From assembly GCA_017302455.1 (NCBI GenBank), contig JAFLDO010000001.1:62001-126000 (forward strand): a stretch of DNA of 64,000 nucleotides. Reading direction: 5' to 3'. This document shows positions 27,701 through 36,258 of the stretch, one piece after another. The notes under the pieces are model-generated. The model ran no database searches. It saw only the letters and a program-made list of their open reading frames with translations, and was not told the DNA's origin. The stretch's first letter is position 1; every line of letters starts with the position of its first letter. The position numbers were made by a program, and so were the translations under genes. This stretch comes from Accumulibacter sp. (GTDB lineage: Bacteria > Pseudomonadota > Gammaproteobacteria > Burkholderiales > Rhodocyclaceae).

Positions 27701-28375
27701 ATGAGCAAGAGAGTAGCGCGCGCGTTGCGCAATGTCGCCATGGCGGTTGGCATCTTCGCCGCAAGCACGGCAAATGCGGTCTTCATCACGGATTTCGGTG
27801 TCGACACCGAAACCAGGCACTACGCGATCGGCAGCGGCAGTACGGTCAGTTACACGCCGGGATTTTTTGGGGGAACTCCCGGAACCTACGCGGTATCCGG
27901 GAAGTTCGACGCCGAGCTTTCACACTACTGGTGGAAGTATTTCCAGGATGGCGACCCGACAGGCAGCCTCGGTACGTTCGTGTCCGAGTCGAAGTGGCTC
28001 CGCTTCATTAAGCCCGTAGTCGTGGTTAGCAGCACGCCAATTCCGCCACCTGACTTTGAATTCCCGACCTATTCCGTCGAGGTCATCGGCGATGCACTCC
28101 GTGGTGACAATCACCCGTGTACCAACCCATTCCCCCCGGATACTTTTTGTAGCGGAAGCGTACTCTCACTTGCTTCCCTCACTGGTCGCATCAGCCTCGG
28201 TGACATCGCCGTGAGCGGATTTCAGCCGACCGGGTTTCTTGGTTTCGAGGGTTTCTCCTACAACATCAACGCCGCTGTCGTCCCCTCGGCCGTACCGCTG
28301 CCGACGACCACGTCCTTGCTGATGCTTGGCGTAGGCTTGCTGGGATGGTCTGTGCGGAGACGGAAAGCGCTCTGA
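27701..28375 (+). CDS. PEP-CTERM sorting domain protein, exported
   Basis: A 224-residue secreted protein. Residues 1-26 are a signal peptide (basic start, hydrophobic core, cleavage after STANA). The body is Gly/Ser/Pro-rich without a named domain. The C-terminus is a PEP-CTERM-type sorting signal: the motif reads VPLPTT (Leu in place of Glu), then a hydrophobic helix LLMLGVGLLGW and a basic RRRK tail. Such proteins are processed by exosortase and usually go to the surface or extracellular polymer of biofilm or floc formers. The exosortase is not in this window. A good ribosome site precedes the ATG. Confidence 0.85.
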   Translation: MSKRVARALRNVAMAVGIFAASTANAVFITDFGVDTETRHYAIGSGSTVSYTPGFFGGTPGTYAVSGKFDAELSHYWWKYFQDGDPTGSLGTFVSESKWLRFIKPVVVVSSTPIPPPDFEFPTYSVEVIGDALRGDNHPCTNPFPPDTFCSGSVLSLASLTGRISLGDIAVSGFQPTGFLGFEGFSYNINAAVVPSAVPLPTTTSLLMLGVGLLGWSVRRRKAL

Positions 28376-28383
28376 CCGGCGCG

Positions 28384-28432
28384 ACCGCCAGCCACTGCCC
28401 GGGGGCACGCCTCTTTCGGCGCGGCTGGCGGT
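28384..28432. terminator. Hairpin between convergent genes, possible terminator
   Basis: Ten-base arms ACCGCCAGCC and GGCTGGCGGT enclose 29 bases between the PEP-CTERM gene and the convergent metallo-hydrolase gene. There is no T tract on either strand, so termination is only a possibility. Confidence 0.35.
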
Positions 28433-28441
28433 GCCGGGGGG

Positions 28442-29074
28442 CTAGTCGCCGCAGAAAGGGTTGCTGCGCCGCTCGGCGCCGAAGGTCGACATTGGTCCAT
28501 GGCCCGGAATGAAGGCGACGTCGTTGCCGAGTGGCCACAGACGATGCCGAATCGACGAAATCAGGGTGTCGAAGTCGCCCTTCGGAAAGTCAGTGCGGCC
28601 GATCGATCCCTGGAACAACACGTCGCCGACCACCGCCAGCCGCCCGCGCTTGTCGAAGAAGACGACGTGGCCGGGCGTATGGCCAGGGCAGTGCAGGACA
28701 TCCATTTCAACGTTGCCGAAGCTCACGCTGTCTCCTTGCTCGAGCCAGCGGTCCGGAGTGAAGGCGCGCACGTTCGGGAAGCCGAACATCTTGCTCTGCG
28801 CCGGCATGCCGTCGATCCAGAACTTGTCTTCGCACTGCGGTCCTTCGATGGGCAGCGATAGGCGTGCCGCCAGCTCGGCGACAGCGCCAGCGTGATCGAT
28901 ATGCCCGTGCGTGACCAGGATCTTCTCGAGTTGCACGCCGTTCGCCTCGACCGCGCGCAGGATGCGCGACACGTCGCCGCCCGGGTCAACCACGGCGCCG
29001 CGTTTGGTTTGCTCGCACCACAGCAGACTGCAGTTCTGTTCGAAAGGAGTGACCGGGATGATCTGGTATTTCAT
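28442..29074 (-). CDS. MBL-fold metallo-hydrolase, glyoxalase II-like (YcbL type)
   Basis: A 210-residue metallo-beta-lactamase-fold hydrolase close to YcbL/GloC-type glyoxalase II. Metal ligands are visible as THGHIDHAG (His56, His58, Asp60, His61), [16 protein letters not shown] with the bridging Asp, and the final PGHGP. YcbL-type enzymes hydrolyse S-lactoylglutathione or related thioesters. The frame runs 75 codons further upstream, but the family N-terminus [14 protein letters not shown] fixes the start. It probably stands alone. Confidence 0.88.
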   Translation of the reverse strand: MKYQIIPVTPFEQNCSLLWCEQTKRGAVVDPGGDVSRILRAVEANGVQLEKILVTHGHIDHAGAVAELAARLSLPIEGPQCEDKFWIDGMPAQSKMFGFPNVRAFTPDRWLEQGDSVSFGNVEMDVLHCPGHTPGHVVFFDKRGRLAVVGDVLFQGSIGRTDFPKGDFDTLISSIRHRLWPLGNDVAFIPGHGPMSTFGAERRSNPFCGD

Positions 29075-29453
29075 GGTTGGCGCTTGGGCGGGGAGCGATT
29101 GACGAGAGGCGGAAGTATAGCAGAGCGGTGCCCGACACTGCCGCCGGCTGCGGCCGCCACGCCCGACCGGGACTTGGCGCCACGCCGAATCCTGCACCGT
29201 GGCCGACGCCGATTCGCTGACCGGCATTGCACCTGCCGGCGCTGGCCGAACTGCTGGCCAGAGACGGGCGGGTGCAACTGCTCGACGTGACTGGCGCAAA
29301 GCCGCAAGGCGACGACGCCGACTTCAATCGACGGGTAACGCCTTGCGGACGGTGCCGTCGCTGCCTGCCGGCGGCTTCATAGGTTTCGGCGCACTCGCCA
29401 CGGGGGGCTGATTGCCGTTATCGAGAGTGTCGCGAACAGCCATGAAACGCGGC
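29075..29453. other. Intergenic region, 379 bases
   Basis: Lies between the metallo-hydrolase start and the thioredoxin-like gene's stop. It holds a short rhodanese-like open frame (listed separately). Nothing else was recognised. Confidence 0.4.
29227..29382 (+). pseudogene. Possible rhodanese-domain remnant
   Basis: A 51-residue frame (TTG start) reads [18 protein letters not shown], reminiscent of the first strand-helix of a rhodanese domain. It then changes to a Cys/Arg-rich end and stops, with no active-site Cys loop in place. It could equally be chance coding character in GC-rich DNA. Confidence 0.22.
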
Positions 29454-29699
29454 TCACTTCAAAGCCGACAGCGGCGCGCCGAAGTTGATGTGAAACGCCT
29501 GCCCGTCGATCACCAGCGCCGGAACGGACTGGACGCCGAAGCTTTCCGCTTCGCTGACGCGGCCCGCGGCCTCTCCCAGGTGAACCACCTCGACCCGGTA
29601 GCGCGTGGGATCCAGCGCCTGGACAAACTGTTGTTCGGCGGCGACGCAGACCGGGCAGCCGGCGTGGAAGAAGATGGCTTGACTTGTCGCTTGGCTCAT
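29454..29699 (-). CDS. Small thioredoxin-fold protein (CPVC)
   Basis: An 81-residue thioredoxin/glutaredoxin-like protein. The redox pair is Cys15-Pro-Val-Cys18 in FFHAGCPVC, and SVPALVIDGQAFHINFG holds the cis-Pro loop. It is too short for a full thioredoxin and is glutaredoxin-like in size. ATG at 29699 follows a CAGGAGC ribosome site; a further-upstream ATG falls in the palindrome of the divergent MarR control region and is not favoured. Divergent from a MarR gene, so probably under its control. Confidence 0.85.
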   Translation of the reverse strand: MSQATSQAIFFHAGCPVCVAAEQQFVQALDPTRYRVEVVHLGEAAGRVSEAESFGVQSVPALVIDGQAFHINFGAPLSALK

Positions 29700-29732
29700 G
29701 GCGTGCTCCTGTGGCGTGAATGAAAGGTTCTC

Positions 29733-29753
29733 CATGTATCGAGTCGATACATG
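29733..29753. promoter_or_regulatory. Perfect palindrome, putative MarR operator 1
   Basis: Ten-base arms CATGTATCGA and TCGATACATG flank a single G. It lies 34-54 bases upstream of the thioredoxin-like start in the divergent spacer. The TATCG half-site recurs in the second palindrome. Confidence 0.65.
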
Positions 29754-29797
29754 TAGAACTCTAGCGCTCGCCTGGCCGGCTTGTCAAGAGATACGTC

Positions 29798-29818
29798 ATG
29801 ACGATACATTATCGTCAT
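29798..29818. promoter_or_regulatory. Perfect inverted repeat over the MarR start, putative operator 2
   Basis: Arms ATGACGATA and TATCGTCAT are separated by CAT and run into the MarR start codon. Repressor bound here would block its own transcription or translation start, as expected for MarR autoregulation. Confidence 0.65.
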
Positions 29819-30407
29819 GACCCCGACCGTGTTTGTCTTCGAACGCTTGGCCGCGTTGATTCACCAACTGGTTCGCGACGACGCTGCCCGGCACGGACTG
29901 CTGCCGGTACACATGCAGGTCCTCGGCTACCTGGCGCAGGCCAATCGCTACAGCGACCTGTCGATTGCCGTTGCCGATTACCTTGGCATCACGCGCGGGA
30001 CCGTCTCGCAGACGCTGACGGTTCTCGAACGCAAGGGGCTGATCACCCGGACGCCGGATGACCGCCACGGCAAGCGAATCCACCTGACGCTGAGCGCTGC
30101 CGGCGAGGCGGTGCTGAACGCCAGTTGGTCGCAGCGGCTCGACCAAGCGCTGGCTACCGCCGGTGGCGACGCGCAGGCATTTGGTAACGACCTGCGTGGC
30201 GTGCTCAGCGCCTTGCAGCGACTCAACGGCAAGCAGGCTTTCGGGCAGTGTCGGCAATGCGCGCACTTTCTCGGCGACGAGGGCGACTACCGCTGCGGGC
30301 TGACTGGCGAGGCCCTTGCCGTCGAGCAGACGATCAAGATCTGTCGCGAGTGGACCTCTCCGGATACCCGGATGAGCGCTGCCGACAGACTCTCGATCCA
30401 CCGCTGA
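29817..30407 (+). CDS. MarR-family regulator with C-terminal Cys motif
   Basis: A 196-residue regulator. Residues about 25-100 are a MarR winged helix (VADYLGITRGTVSQTLTVLERKGLI, then the wing TPDDRHGKRIHLTLS). The C-terminal extension has four cysteines spaced C-x2-C-x11-C-x15-C, which suggests a metal or redox-active site. It is divergent from the CPVC thioredoxin-like gene with two perfect palindromes between them. Together this suggests a redox- or metal-responsive repressor of itself and that gene; the signal is inference. Confidence 0.87.
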   Translation: MTPTVFVFERLAALIHQLVRDDAARHGLLPVHMQVLGYLAQANRYSDLSIAVADYLGITRGTVSQTLTVLERKGLITRTPDDRHGKRIHLTLSAAGEAVLNASWSQRLDQALATAGGDAQAFGNDLRGVLSALQRLNGKQAFGQCRQCAHFLGDEGDYRCGLTGEALAVEQTIKICREWTSPDTRMSAADRLSIHR

Positions 30408-30412
30408 GACCG

Positions 30413-31054
30413 ATGAGGCAAGCCGGAGTCCGCGGTGGCGCGCGCCGGCATGCTTTGCTGGCCGGTGCTCTGGCGTTCGGCGTCGCCCTCGCTGTTGCCG
30501 CCCAGGGCACGCCACCGGTCCAGGTCGACGTGGCGCTCGACGGCGAGACCTATGTGGTCCGCGCCTCGGCCCAGCTTGCGGTGGATCAGCGAGTGGTGTG
30601 GGAGACCCTGACCGACTATGAGCGCCTGCGCGAGTTCGTCCCCGGAGTCACCCGCGCGCGCGTCCTCGCGCGGGCGGGCAACGAGCTGACGATCGAGCAG
30701 GTCGGCGTCTTCTCGGTGTTCTTTGTCGATCTGCCGGTGCAGGTTCGCCTGGCCGTCCAGCACACACCCTACAGCCTTGTCGTAGCGCGCATGGCACCCG
30801 GTCCCGTGGATACCGGCGGGTCGACGCTGCGCAGCTTCACAGGTCGCTACGGGCTGACACCGATCCGCGTTCTCGACCGTTCCGGCGTGCGCCTTGACTA
30901 CGACGCCCGCTTCGAGCTGGCACAGCCGCTGCCACCGCTGGTGGGCTCGCTGTTCGGGGTCGGTGCCGTGCGACGGACGATGCGCGAGCAGTTCGAGGCG
31001 ATGCTGCGCGAGATCGAGCGGCGACACGCCTACTTGGCCGAGCGTGGGGGATGA
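30413..31054 (+). CDS. Exported SRPBCC-superfamily protein
   Basis: A 213-residue protein with a signal peptide (residues 1-30, ending AVAAQG) and an SRPBCC/polyketide-cyclase-like domain. The domain shows ASAQLAVDQRVVWETLTDYERLREFVPGVTRARV, typical of the family's first strand and helices. Such folds bind hydrophobic ligands. The frame is open 55 codons upstream, but that part overlaps the MarR gene, so the ATG six bases after its stop was chosen. It overlaps the following lipoprotein gene by 4 bases and appears to start a three-gene unit. Confidence 0.8.
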   Translation: MRQAGVRGGARRHALLAGALAFGVALAVAAQGTPPVQVDVALDGETYVVRASAQLAVDQRVVWETLTDYERLREFVPGVTRARVLARAGNELTIEQVGVFSVFFVDLPVQVRLAVQHTPYSLVVARMAPGPVDTGGSTLRSFTGRYGLTPIRVLDRSGVRLDYDARFELAQPLPPLVGSLFGVGAVRRTMREQFEAMLREIERRHAYLAERGG

Positions 31055-32508
31055 TGCACCTTCTCCTCCTGGCGCTGGCAAGTCTGACGCTGGCCGGCTG
31101 TGCCGCCCTCGACCCGTATGCGCAGGCGCCGGTTGCGCAACGTCTGCAGCGAGACGATGCGCTCGGTGACTGTGCGCGCCTGTTCCGGGCGAACGACGCG
31201 CTGATCGATGCGGCGGGGACGCGTGATGCGCTGGCGCCGCGCGTTGCGGGCTTTCCCTACCTGCGCGTCGACCGTGCCCTGGCGGCGTTGGCCGACGCGG
31301 CCGACGCCGGGCCGTCACTTGCCCGGCAATGGTATGCAGCGCTGGCCTTGCTCGACGACGACTCCCGGCGCATCGAGCTGGGCAACGCCGGCAGCGACGA
31401 TGTCGCCGCCGTCGCGCCGCTCGCTGTCTGCCGGCGTTTGCTTGCGCGTGCCGATCAGGAGGAGGCGGCTTCACTGCGTGAGGCCGCGCAGGTTCCCGAC
31501 GACTACTCGAGCGCGATGCGCGCCTGGGGCCTCTATCCGCTGACGCGGCATGCCTTCGCCGCCGGCATCCGGCGCTGGCAGCGTGAAACCGTGGACGAGT
31601 TCACCGCGTACGGCGATGACGATCCGGCCCGTCATCGACGGCAACGCTACATCGTCGGCGGCCCGCAGAACATGGTGCCGACGCTGCGGCAGTTGCCGGA
31701 ACTCGGTCTGCCGGTAGTCTCGCCGAGCGCGCTGGCAAGCCTCGTCGCCCGTCACGCGCCGACCCTGGAGATCGAGACCGCGGGTGACGATGATCGTCCT
31801 GGCGCGCTCGTCTGGCGGCGTGAGCCGCGGCGGCTGCAGGTTGGCGTCGACGTTAACGAACCGGTGCTGTATGTCCGCACGGGCCATACCCGGCTCGGTG
31901 GGCGCTGGCTGCTGCAGCTCACCTACGCTGTCTGGTTCGCCGCCCGGCCACGTCAGCAGGCGATGGACCTTCTCGCCGGTCGGCTCGACGGCCTGCTTTG
32001 GCGCGTCACGCTGGACGCGGACGGCACGGCGCTGGTCTACGACACGATTCATCCCTGCGGCTGTTATCATTTGTTCCTGCCGACCGAGCGAGTGCGCGCG
32101 CGCCCGCAAGTGAAGGGTATCGAGGAAGGTCTCTTCGTCGTCCAGACGCTTCGCTCACCGGCCGCCAACGAACGGGTCGTCCTCAGGCTCGCTGCCGCTA
32201 CGCACTACCTGCAGCGCGCGGAAACCGAGATGGAGGGCAACGACGACGACAAGGCCATCGTCCTCTCGTTGCGCGACGACGATCAGCTACGTTCGCTGCC
32301 GCTACCCGACGGTGGCACGCGCAGCGCTTTCGCGCCGGATGGCCTGATCGCCGGCAGCGAGCGGCTCGAACGTTTTTACTTCTGGCCGATGGGTATCGCC
32401 AGCGCTGGGCAGATGCGACAATGGGGGCGCCACGCGACGGCATTTGTCGGGCGGCGCCATTTCGACGATCCAACGCTCTTCGATCGCTACTTCGAGCATC
32501 CGCCGTGA
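31051..32508 (+). CDS. Putative lipoprotein of unknown function
   Basis: A 485-residue protein with a lipoprotein signal: hydrophobic residues 1-15 and lipobox LAGC (Cys17). The body has no domain I can name. Conserved-looking features are YIVGGPQNMVPTLR, a mid-region IHPCGCYHLFLP with paired cysteines and histidines, and ERFYFWPMGIASAGQMRQWGRHA. Overlap with the SRPBCC gene and close spacing to the EEP hydrolase gene suggest one operon. Confidence 0.75.
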   Translation: MMHLLLLALASLTLAGCAALDPYAQAPVAQRLQRDDALGDCARLFRANDALIDAAGTRDALAPRVAGFPYLRVDRALAALADAADAGPSLARQWYAALALLDDDSRRIELGNAGSDDVAAVAPLAVCRRLLARADQEEAASLREAAQVPDDYSSAMRAWGLYPLTRHAFAAGIRRWQRETVDEFTAYGDDDPARHRRQRYIVGGPQNMVPTLRQLPELGLPVVSPSALASLVARHAPTLEIETAGDDDRPGALVWRREPRRLQVGVDVNEPVLYVRTGHTRLGGRWLLQLTYAVWFAARPRQQAMDLLAGRLDGLLWRVTLDADGTALVYDTIHPCGCYHLFLPTERVRARPQVKGIEEGLFVVQTLRSPAANERVVLRLAAATHYLQRAETEMEGNDDDKAIVLSLRDDDQLRSLPLPDGGTRSAFAPDGLIAGSERLERFYFWPMGIASAGQMRQWGRHATAFVGRRHFDDPTLFDRYFEHPP

Positions 32509-32542
32509 GCCTCGCGCACGCCGCCACTTGTCTGACTCCGCC

Positions 32543-33427
32543 ATGAAGCTCCGGGTTGCCACCTACAACATCCACAAGGGCGTCACCGGGATCCGGGGGC
32601 GACCGCGCATTCACGACGTGCGTCTGGCGCTGGAGGCGATCGATGCCGACATCGTCTTTCTGCAGGAGGTACAGGATCGCAACGAGCGCCTGGCCCACCA
32701 CCCCGGGTATCCGTTCGGCACGCAACTCGATTTTCTGGCCAGTGGCGCCTACGCGCATCGTGCCTACGGCATGAACGCCGTCTATCCGCACGGCCACCAC
32801 GGCAACGCGATCCTCTCGCGTCACCGGATCACCGAATCCGCCAATCACGACATCTCGGATCACGCGCTCGAGAAACGCGGTCTGCTGCACGCGGTCACGC
32901 GCCTTGGCCGCGGCCGCGGCCGTGAGGTGCACCTGATCTGCGTACACCTCGGCCTGATCAAGCGCAGTCGCGTCCGCCAGGCGACCTTCCTCGCCGATTT
33001 CGTGCAGCGCGAGGTGCCGGCCAGCGCACCGCTGATCATCGCCGGGGATTTCAACGACTGGCAGCAACGCGTCGATGGACTGTTGCGCGACCGCCTTGGC
33101 GTGCAGGAGGTCGCCGTTGCCGCGACTTCGCCGCCGCCGGAAGGCGGCCTGCTCGACCGCTTGCTGTCGTGGCGGCCGGCGAGCGACGCGCAGTCCGGGG
33201 TGTCGCGCACCTTCCCGAGTTTCGCCCCCTGGTTGACGCTCGACCGCATCTACGTGCGCGGCTTCCGGGTCCTCGATATGCAGGTACCGCAGGGGCTGGC
33301 CTGGGCGCGTTGTTCCGACCATGCTCCTTTGATTGCCGAACTCGAACTGGATGCCGTGCGGCCGCGCCTGCGCGGCGCGGCCAGGGCGCCGGAAGAGTTG
33401 GCCGTCAAGATGCCAGCACCCGAGTGA
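32543..33427 (+). CDS. Endonuclease/exonuclease/phosphatase-family hydrolase
   Basis: A 294-residue EEP-superfamily (DNase I/AP endonuclease-like) metal-dependent phosphodiesterase. Motifs in order are RVATYNIHKG, DIVFLQEVQDR with the metal-binding Glu, LIIAGDFNDW, and CSDHAPLIAELEL with the catalytic Asp-His. No signal peptide is seen. The upstream frame extension overlaps the lipoprotein gene, so the ATG 35 bases after it was used. Substrates in the family range from DNA to phosphoinositides; none can be assigned. Confidence 0.86.
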   Translation: MKLRVATYNIHKGVTGIRGRPRIHDVRLALEAIDADIVFLQEVQDRNERLAHHPGYPFGTQLDFLASGAYAHRAYGMNAVYPHGHHGNAILSRHRITESANHDISDHALEKRGLLHAVTRLGRGRGREVHLICVHLGLIKRSRVRQATFLADFVQREVPASAPLIIAGDFNDWQQRVDGLLRDRLGVQEVAVAATSPPPEGGLLDRLLSWRPASDAQSGVSRTFPSFAPWLTLDRIYVRGFRVLDMQVPQGLAWARCSDHAPLIAELELDAVRPRLRGAARAPEELAVKMPAPE

Positions 33428-33578
33428 TCGCCGGTTGGCGGGCCGTCGGCTGCCAGCAAGCCTTGGCCGACGCCGTGTATGACGACGGTGCATGCTGCTG
33501 GCGAGATGTCTGCAGTACCGGGCTGGAGACTCCGAGCGCTGGGCCGGCAGGCCGAGGGCAGAGCAAGTAACCATCGGC

Positions 33579-33584
33579 TATAAT
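33579..33584 (+). promoter_or_regulatory. Possible -10 element before the patatin gene
   Basis: A perfect TATAAT lies about 120 bases before the patatin start in a 275-base spacer. No good -35 is visible at the usual distance. Confidence 0.3.
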
Positions 33585-33702
33585 GGGTCTTATGGTACTT
33601 TGGGTCGGGAGTTGTCAGCCGATCCTGCTGTCAGGTGTTGCCGGTGCCGGCTTCCGTGGCCGTGCCCGTGAGCGAGACCGCAGCTCTTCTTGGGAGAACA
33701 TC

Positions 33703-35103
33703 ATGAACACGAAGACGACTTCCGCAACGGCAGTTGGCGTGGCGCAAGGGAACCCTGCCGGGCGCATTCGGGCGACGGCCGTGCAGCCGACAGGCAGCGG
33801 CAAGCAGAAGGTTGGACTGGCGCTTCAGGGGGGCTCGTTTCTCGCGGGGGCGATTGCGACGGGCGTGGTGGCCGGCCTGCTCGAGAAACGTGCCTTCGAG
33901 AATCACGACATCACCGCATTTTCCGGCACCTCCGCGGGCGCGCTCGCCGCCGCCGTGTGCTGGCGGCATGCGCTGGCCGCTGACGACGGGACGATGCAGG
34001 AGCGAATGAGCAAGGCCCACGGCACGCTCGTCAAACAATGGCTTCACAATGCGAACGGGATGATCCCGAACCAGGCGACGGGCGACTTCATGAAGATGGT
34101 CGACCACCTGTGGTCGTCGAATCCGATCTATTTCTGGTGGAAGGACAACGTTAGCGTGAAGTGGCTGCACGGCGAGTTCGAAGCGTGGGTCGATGCCTAC
34201 GTCAAGCCCGAGGAGAGCATCCGCCTGCTCTTCGCACGCTATGTGCAGCCGGCCGATCCACAGGCAGCTCTCGATCTGGATGCGGCGCAGGCTGCTTTCC
34301 GGGCGGACCAAGGGCGGCCGCATCTGGTCGTTGGCGCCACGCGCGTGGTCGACAGCGAAAACGTGCACATCACCGATGAGGACTTCTTCGACGAGCTGAT
34401 CAAGGCGCTGAAGTATCACGGGAACGATCGCGAGGCGGCAATCCGGGCGGCAGCGGACTACATGCGTCAGGGGATCATGGCGTCCGGCTCGATCGACTTC
34501 ATGAACGGCATGACAACCGTCGAGCGCGGTCGCCATGCGGGGACCTACCTCGACGGCGCCTGGTCCGAGAACCCACCGCTCGAAGGCCTGCTGGATGCGA
34601 GGGTCAACCAGATCTGGATGGTCGAGGTGTTCCCGAAGGAGTGCCCCGCTATTCCGGTCAGCTTTGCCGAACGCGAGGATCGGCGCGAGGAACTGTGGCA
34701 GAACGCGGTCGTCGAGCAGCAGGTGGATTTCATGAAAAAGGTAAACCTGTGGGTCGAGAGCGGTATGCTCAGGTCGTCCGACCAGGATCTGGAGAACCTC
34801 AGGGTTGATTTGCGCCAGCGGCTGCAGGACCTGACCTCCACCGCCAGCAAACGCTTGCTGGCGGCGTTCAGGGAGAGCGACGACGAGTGGGATGAGTGCA
34901 TTGACGCGCGGACAGGCAGCGTGGACGTGGAAGCACTCGTTGAACGGATCGTCCGGCCGTACCGGCACATCGGATGGGGTACCATCAAGCTGCCATCGGA
35001 GATGCAAGGTCTCACCGCCGGCGCGCGCATTGTCAATGATCGGAACTTCCTGCTCGGCAAGATGGAGATGGGGCGCCAGATGGCCCTGAACTTTCTCGCG
35101 TAG
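33703..35103 (+). CDS. Patatin-like phospholipase family protein
   Basis: A 466-residue patatin-family protein. The oxyanion loop LALQGGSFLAGA is near residue 40, nucleophile Ser77 lies in GTSAG, and the partner Asp284 is in TYLDGAWSENPP (DGA in place of the usual DGG/DGA pair). Patatins are lipid acyl hydrolases. The C-terminal 150 residues are helical and may form a lid or binding surface. A start 40 codons upstream is possible, but GGGAGAACATC before this ATG is a good ribosome site. No cognate neighbour indicates a specific role. Confidence 0.88.
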   Translation: MNTKTTSATAVGVAQGNPAGRIRATAVQPTGSGKQKVGLALQGGSFLAGAIATGVVAGLLEKRAFENHDITAFSGTSAGALAAAVCWRHALAADDGTMQERMSKAHGTLVKQWLHNANGMIPNQATGDFMKMVDHLWSSNPIYFWWKDNVSVKWLHGEFEAWVDAYVKPEESIRLLFARYVQPADPQAALDLDAAQAAFRADQGRPHLVVGATRVVDSENVHITDEDFFDELIKALKYHGNDREAAIRAAADYMRQGIMASGSIDFMNGMTTVERGRHAGTYLDGAWSENPPLEGLLDARVNQIWMVEVFPKECPAIPVSFAEREDRREELWQNAVVEQQVDFMKKVNLWVESGMLRSSDQDLENLRVDLRQRLQDLTSTASKRLLAAFRESDDEWDECIDARTGSVDVEALVERIVRPYRHIGWGTIKLPSEMQGLTAGARIVNDRNFLLGKMEMGRQMALNFLA

Positions 35104-35260
35104 GGGCTTGCCCGGAAAGCCTCGCCGTGGTGAGGCGGGCAGTAGTGACCGGGCGACCATTTGCGACCATTTGGAGCGGCATGGCCACCACCGTGGCGTG
35201 TGCTACCCGGTCGGCTTCGCCGAAGGCGTGGCGTCCTTTCGGCAGCGCCCCGCAGCGCTT

Positions 35261-35266
35261 TATAAT
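35261..35266 (+). promoter_or_regulatory. Possible -10 element before the EamA transporter
   Basis: A perfect TATAAT lies about 100 bases before the transporter start. The sequence 18 bases upstream (TTTCGG) is a poor -35. Confidence 0.3.
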
Positions 35267-35364
35267 CGCAGCGAGCGAAACACCGTAGCGCCGGATGGTC
35301 CGTCGGGCCGTCCGGCTGTTTTTTCACGTGGCGCCAGCGCCGCGCCATCTGCGAGTCCCTGCTG

Positions 35365-36258
35365 TTGATCGCTGATCCCGTTGCGCGCACGCGCTTCGTC
35401 GGCCTTGCCTGTATCGTCGCTTCGGCGACGGGCTTCGGCGCGATGCCGATCTTCGCCAAGCTGGCCTACGCCGCAGGTGTCGACCTGCCAAGCATGCTCT
35501 TCCTGCGTTTCGCGCTGGCCGGCCTGACGATGGCCGCGGTGATGCAGTGGCGCCGGTTGCGATGGCCACGTGGCGGCAATCTGCTGGCCCTGATGGCGAT
35601 GGGCGGGGTGGGTTATCTGGGGCAGTCGTTCTGCTATTTCGCCGCGCTGCAGCACGCCACAGCCGGCCTCACCGCACTGCTCCTCTACCTGTACCCGGCG
35701 ATCGTCACCGTCCTCTCGGCCCTCTTGGCGCGACGCCGTCTGTCGCTCTTGCGTATCCTTGCCGTAGCGGCCGCACTGCTCGGTACTGGTCTGGCCGTCG
35801 GCGGCAGCCTGGCCGGCAGCCCCATCGGCATTCTCCTCGGCGTCGGTGCGGCACTTATCTACTCGGTCTACATACTGGTCGGCGAGCGCGTGACGCCGGT
35901 GGCCGGGGCGATCCCGTCGGCGACCGTGATCATGCTGTCGGCGGCGCTCGGCTACGGGCTGATTGTTCTCTGGCGGGGGCCGGCTTTTCCGACGTCACCG
36001 GCAGCCTGGGCAGCGGTTGGCGGCATTGTCGTGTTGTCGACGGTGGTGGCGATGATCACCTTTTTTGCCGGCATGGCGCGCCTGGGGGCTGCCGACGCGG
36101 CGACGCTGTCAACGCTCGAGCCGGTAGTCACCGTCGTCCTCGCGGCGACCTTTCTGGCCGAGGCAGTCGGTGGCTGGCAGATTGCCGGCGGCGCCATCAT
36201 CCTCGCCGCCGTCGTCGTTCTGGCGCGTGCAGGGGAGTCTACGAAAGCGCCGGGGTGA
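35365..36258 (+). CDS. EamA/DMT-family transporter
   Basis: A 297-residue drug/metabolite transporter with ten predicted helices in two EamA repeats. The first is about residues 10-140 (ASATGFGAMPIFAKLAY) and the second about 150-290 (ALIYSVYILVGERV, then STLEPVVTVVLAATFLAE). The start is TTG. Substrate unknown; relatives export amino acids or other metabolites. The 3' end overlaps the end of the convergent hydrolase gene by 20 bases. Confidence 0.87.
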   Translation: MIADPVARTRFVGLACIVASATGFGAMPIFAKLAYAAGVDLPSMLFLRFALAGLTMAAVMQWRRLRWPRGGNLLALMAMGGVGYLGQSFCYFAALQHATAGLTALLLYLYPAIVTVLSALLARRRLSLLRILAVAAALLGTGLAVGGSLAGSPIGILLGVGAALIYSVYILVGERVTPVAGAIPSATVIMLSAALGYGLIVLWRGPAFPTSPAAWAAVGGIVVLSTVVAMITFFAGMARLGAADAATLSTLEPVVTVVLAATFLAEAVGGWQIAGGAIILAAVVVLARAGESTKAPG

